Shown here: positions 62,687-64,000 of the stretch, in pieces | Layout of the letters: each line of letters begins with the position of its first letter | Numbering within the stretch: position 1 is the stretch's first letter | DNA from: Nymphaea colorata | Taxonomy: Eukaryota; Streptophyta; Magnoliopsida; Nymphaeales; Nymphaeaceae | Direction of reading: 5' to 3' | Assembly: GCF_008831285.2 (NCBI RefSeq) | Contig: NC_045139.1 | Coordinates: 11,194,704-11,258,703, forward strand | Length of the DNA stretch: 64,000 bases | Position numbers and translations under genes: made by a program | The notes under the pieces: model-generated | Database searches by the model: none | Told to the model about the DNA's origin: nothing | The model's input: only the letters and a program-made list of their open reading frames with translations

Positions 62687-63858
62687 CTTCCTTGAAACAA
62701 TAAAATAGCAATTTAGGTTTGTGGACATATAAATCAGCAACGAACATAAAGAGGTAACTTGATGCACCAGCAGATAATAACAATACAATGTCGGACTGTA
62801 TGCAAATGCTCATCTTACCTTCTTTTATCAGTAAACGGTTGCATCAAAAGCACCTAAGAATGAACTAAAAACACCCGCAAATTTGTTCGGACCAGCCAGT
62901 TGCTTCACCCACTACGGACACCATTAACTATTAGCTTAAGATATACCAATACAGCCAAAGTGCATTCAAATAAAGGTTCTGAATTCAAGAAGATATCCTT
63001 TAGTACATGACCAGACACAGCACCAGTCGAAAAGCCGAAGTCGATACTAACAGAACAAGTGAACAGCAAGTAACAGTTAAAGCAGAAGGGGAACAAACAA
63101 TTTAGTTCATAAGCTAAACAGAGGGAGAAAACTCACAAAATTGATTTCAAAGTTAAGCGACGACTGCCCTTATGACACAAAGTCAGTTTCTTGGAGGAAC
63201 CAATCAACTAGAACATGGAAAAGACCTATAAAACAACAGAACGACCAAGATTTCGAATAAACGAATGCGGGAAAACAAGAAGAAGGTCATGAAGTGATTA
63301 TGGCAGGCACAAAGGATGCGTTAGTATATCTCGTCGAGTTGCTCGAGACACGAGCGGTTAGAGAGAGAGAGAGGGAGCACGCTTCACTCGTGCTGCTAGA
63401 ACGACGGGCAGCGACGCGCCAAATCAGACCGTTACTAGATACGTGCGGGAGCGCACGACTCTACTCTGCACTTTAATTAGGACGATGTAATACCGATATT
63501 TACCGAACTGTCCTCGTGTTGCTTGCGCTGTAGGGCGAGCCCAAGGAGACCGATTGATGTTCGTTCAGGTTCGGCTCCTTCCAAGAGGACATTTCGTTAG
63601 ACAAGTTTTCTGAGATGAAGGGTCTCGCAATCAAACACTCGACTGAGCGTTTGTCTCATTTTGTGTTGTTTTATCCTCCTCTTATTTCCATCGCACCCCT
63701 AAGACCTTGGCTGGTTTTCTAGATATTAGATACAGTTTCCTTGGTTTGTTTTAACAAGGTAAACTTTCACCCTAAAATGAGTCGAGAAAGCTAATAAATG
63801 TTCGGCCTTGACACCAAAAACTTGCACAAATAAATCTAAAAACTGCCCATCACACCTC
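62687..63858. other. upstream region of the DUF707 gene
   Basis: Probably holds the promoter and possibly a 5'UTR intron. A GA tract at about 63360-63375 and GC-richer sequence to 63470 may mark the leader. No other gene is recognised. Confidence 0.4.
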
Positions 63859-63889
63859 ACTACACTTGATCTTAGCTGAAAGGCGAGGT
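63859..63889 (-). pseudogene. U2 snRNA 5'-end fragment
   Basis: The minus strand contains GCTAAGATCAAGTGTAGT, an 18-nt exact match to the conserved 5' region of spliceosomal U2 snRNA, preceded by CTCGCCTTTCA where U2 has CTCGGCCTTTTG. After GTAGT the match stops: the branch-site-pairing GTAGTA reads GTAGTG and no Sm site or 3' stem follows. It is therefore a fragment or pseudogene. Confidence 0.7.
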
Positions 63890-64000
63890 CTTTGGAAAGC
63901 AGACATAATGTTTAAAGGATATCTCACCTAAACATGCCTTTAGACTTCTTAACCCTTTGAGTGAGCGAGGGGGTTATCCACCATCCAAACAAAAGCCGAA
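63890..64000. other. right edge, nothing recognised
   Basis: No feature seen in the last 110 bases. Confidence 0.4.

Noticed and set aside
63294..63476. 60-codon frame starting near the GA tract
   Set aside because: Runs through a microsatellite in the likely leader of the opposite-strand DUF707 gene; no family resemblance.

Overview
The window is nuclear DNA of a flowering plant. Six multi-exon genes with GT-AG introns can be read, and two of them encode plastid-targeted proteins. The intergenic and intronic DNA is AT-rich and packed with typical plant repeats: hAT-like and Tourist-like MITEs, Ty1/copia remnants, solo LTRs, a LINE-type ORF1 relic, and TA/GA microsatellites. The species cannot be fixed from the sequence alone. 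No bacterial, CRISPR, operon or viral structure was seen.

Layout: (1) 1174-2090 (+), a RIN4-like immune regulator with two NOI domains; its short first exon is not found. (2) 2.1-6.0 kb, repeats and one orphan exon-like stretch. (3) 5996-11628 (+), a small RING protein with several SUMO-interacting motifs (RNF4/STUbL type), with a TATA box and a 5'UTR intron. (4) 14386-19423 (-), a complete seven-exon FatA-type acyl-ACP thioesterase. (5) 19.5-25.4 kb, a repeat-rich gap that defines a hAT-like MITE family and a large microsatellite foldback. (6) 25458-41642 (+), a 12-exon gene for a conserved but unassigned protein of about 420 aa; its 16 kb length comes mainly from transposons in two introns. 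(7) 42-50 kb, a graveyard of two oppositely oriented copia remnants carrying Tourist-like MITEs. (8) 51333-55020 (+), a plastid membrane protein of 300 aa. (9) 55892-56681 (-), a broken DUF4283/zinc-knuckle LINE ORF1. (10) 57856-62686 (-), a 14-exon DUF707 protein. (11) A U2 snRNA-derived fragment lies at 63.86 kb.

The genes do not form a pathway; each is an independent single-gene unit. The most informative structure is the nested, datable insertion history inside introns 7 and 10 of the unassigned gene: four TIR elements, one 223-bp solo LTR inside one of them, and one 2.25-kb LTR-like insert, most with recognisable target-site duplications. I did not find convincing evidence for a new biological system. 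The best leads are the uncharacterised multi-exon protein and the TSD-supported element families.
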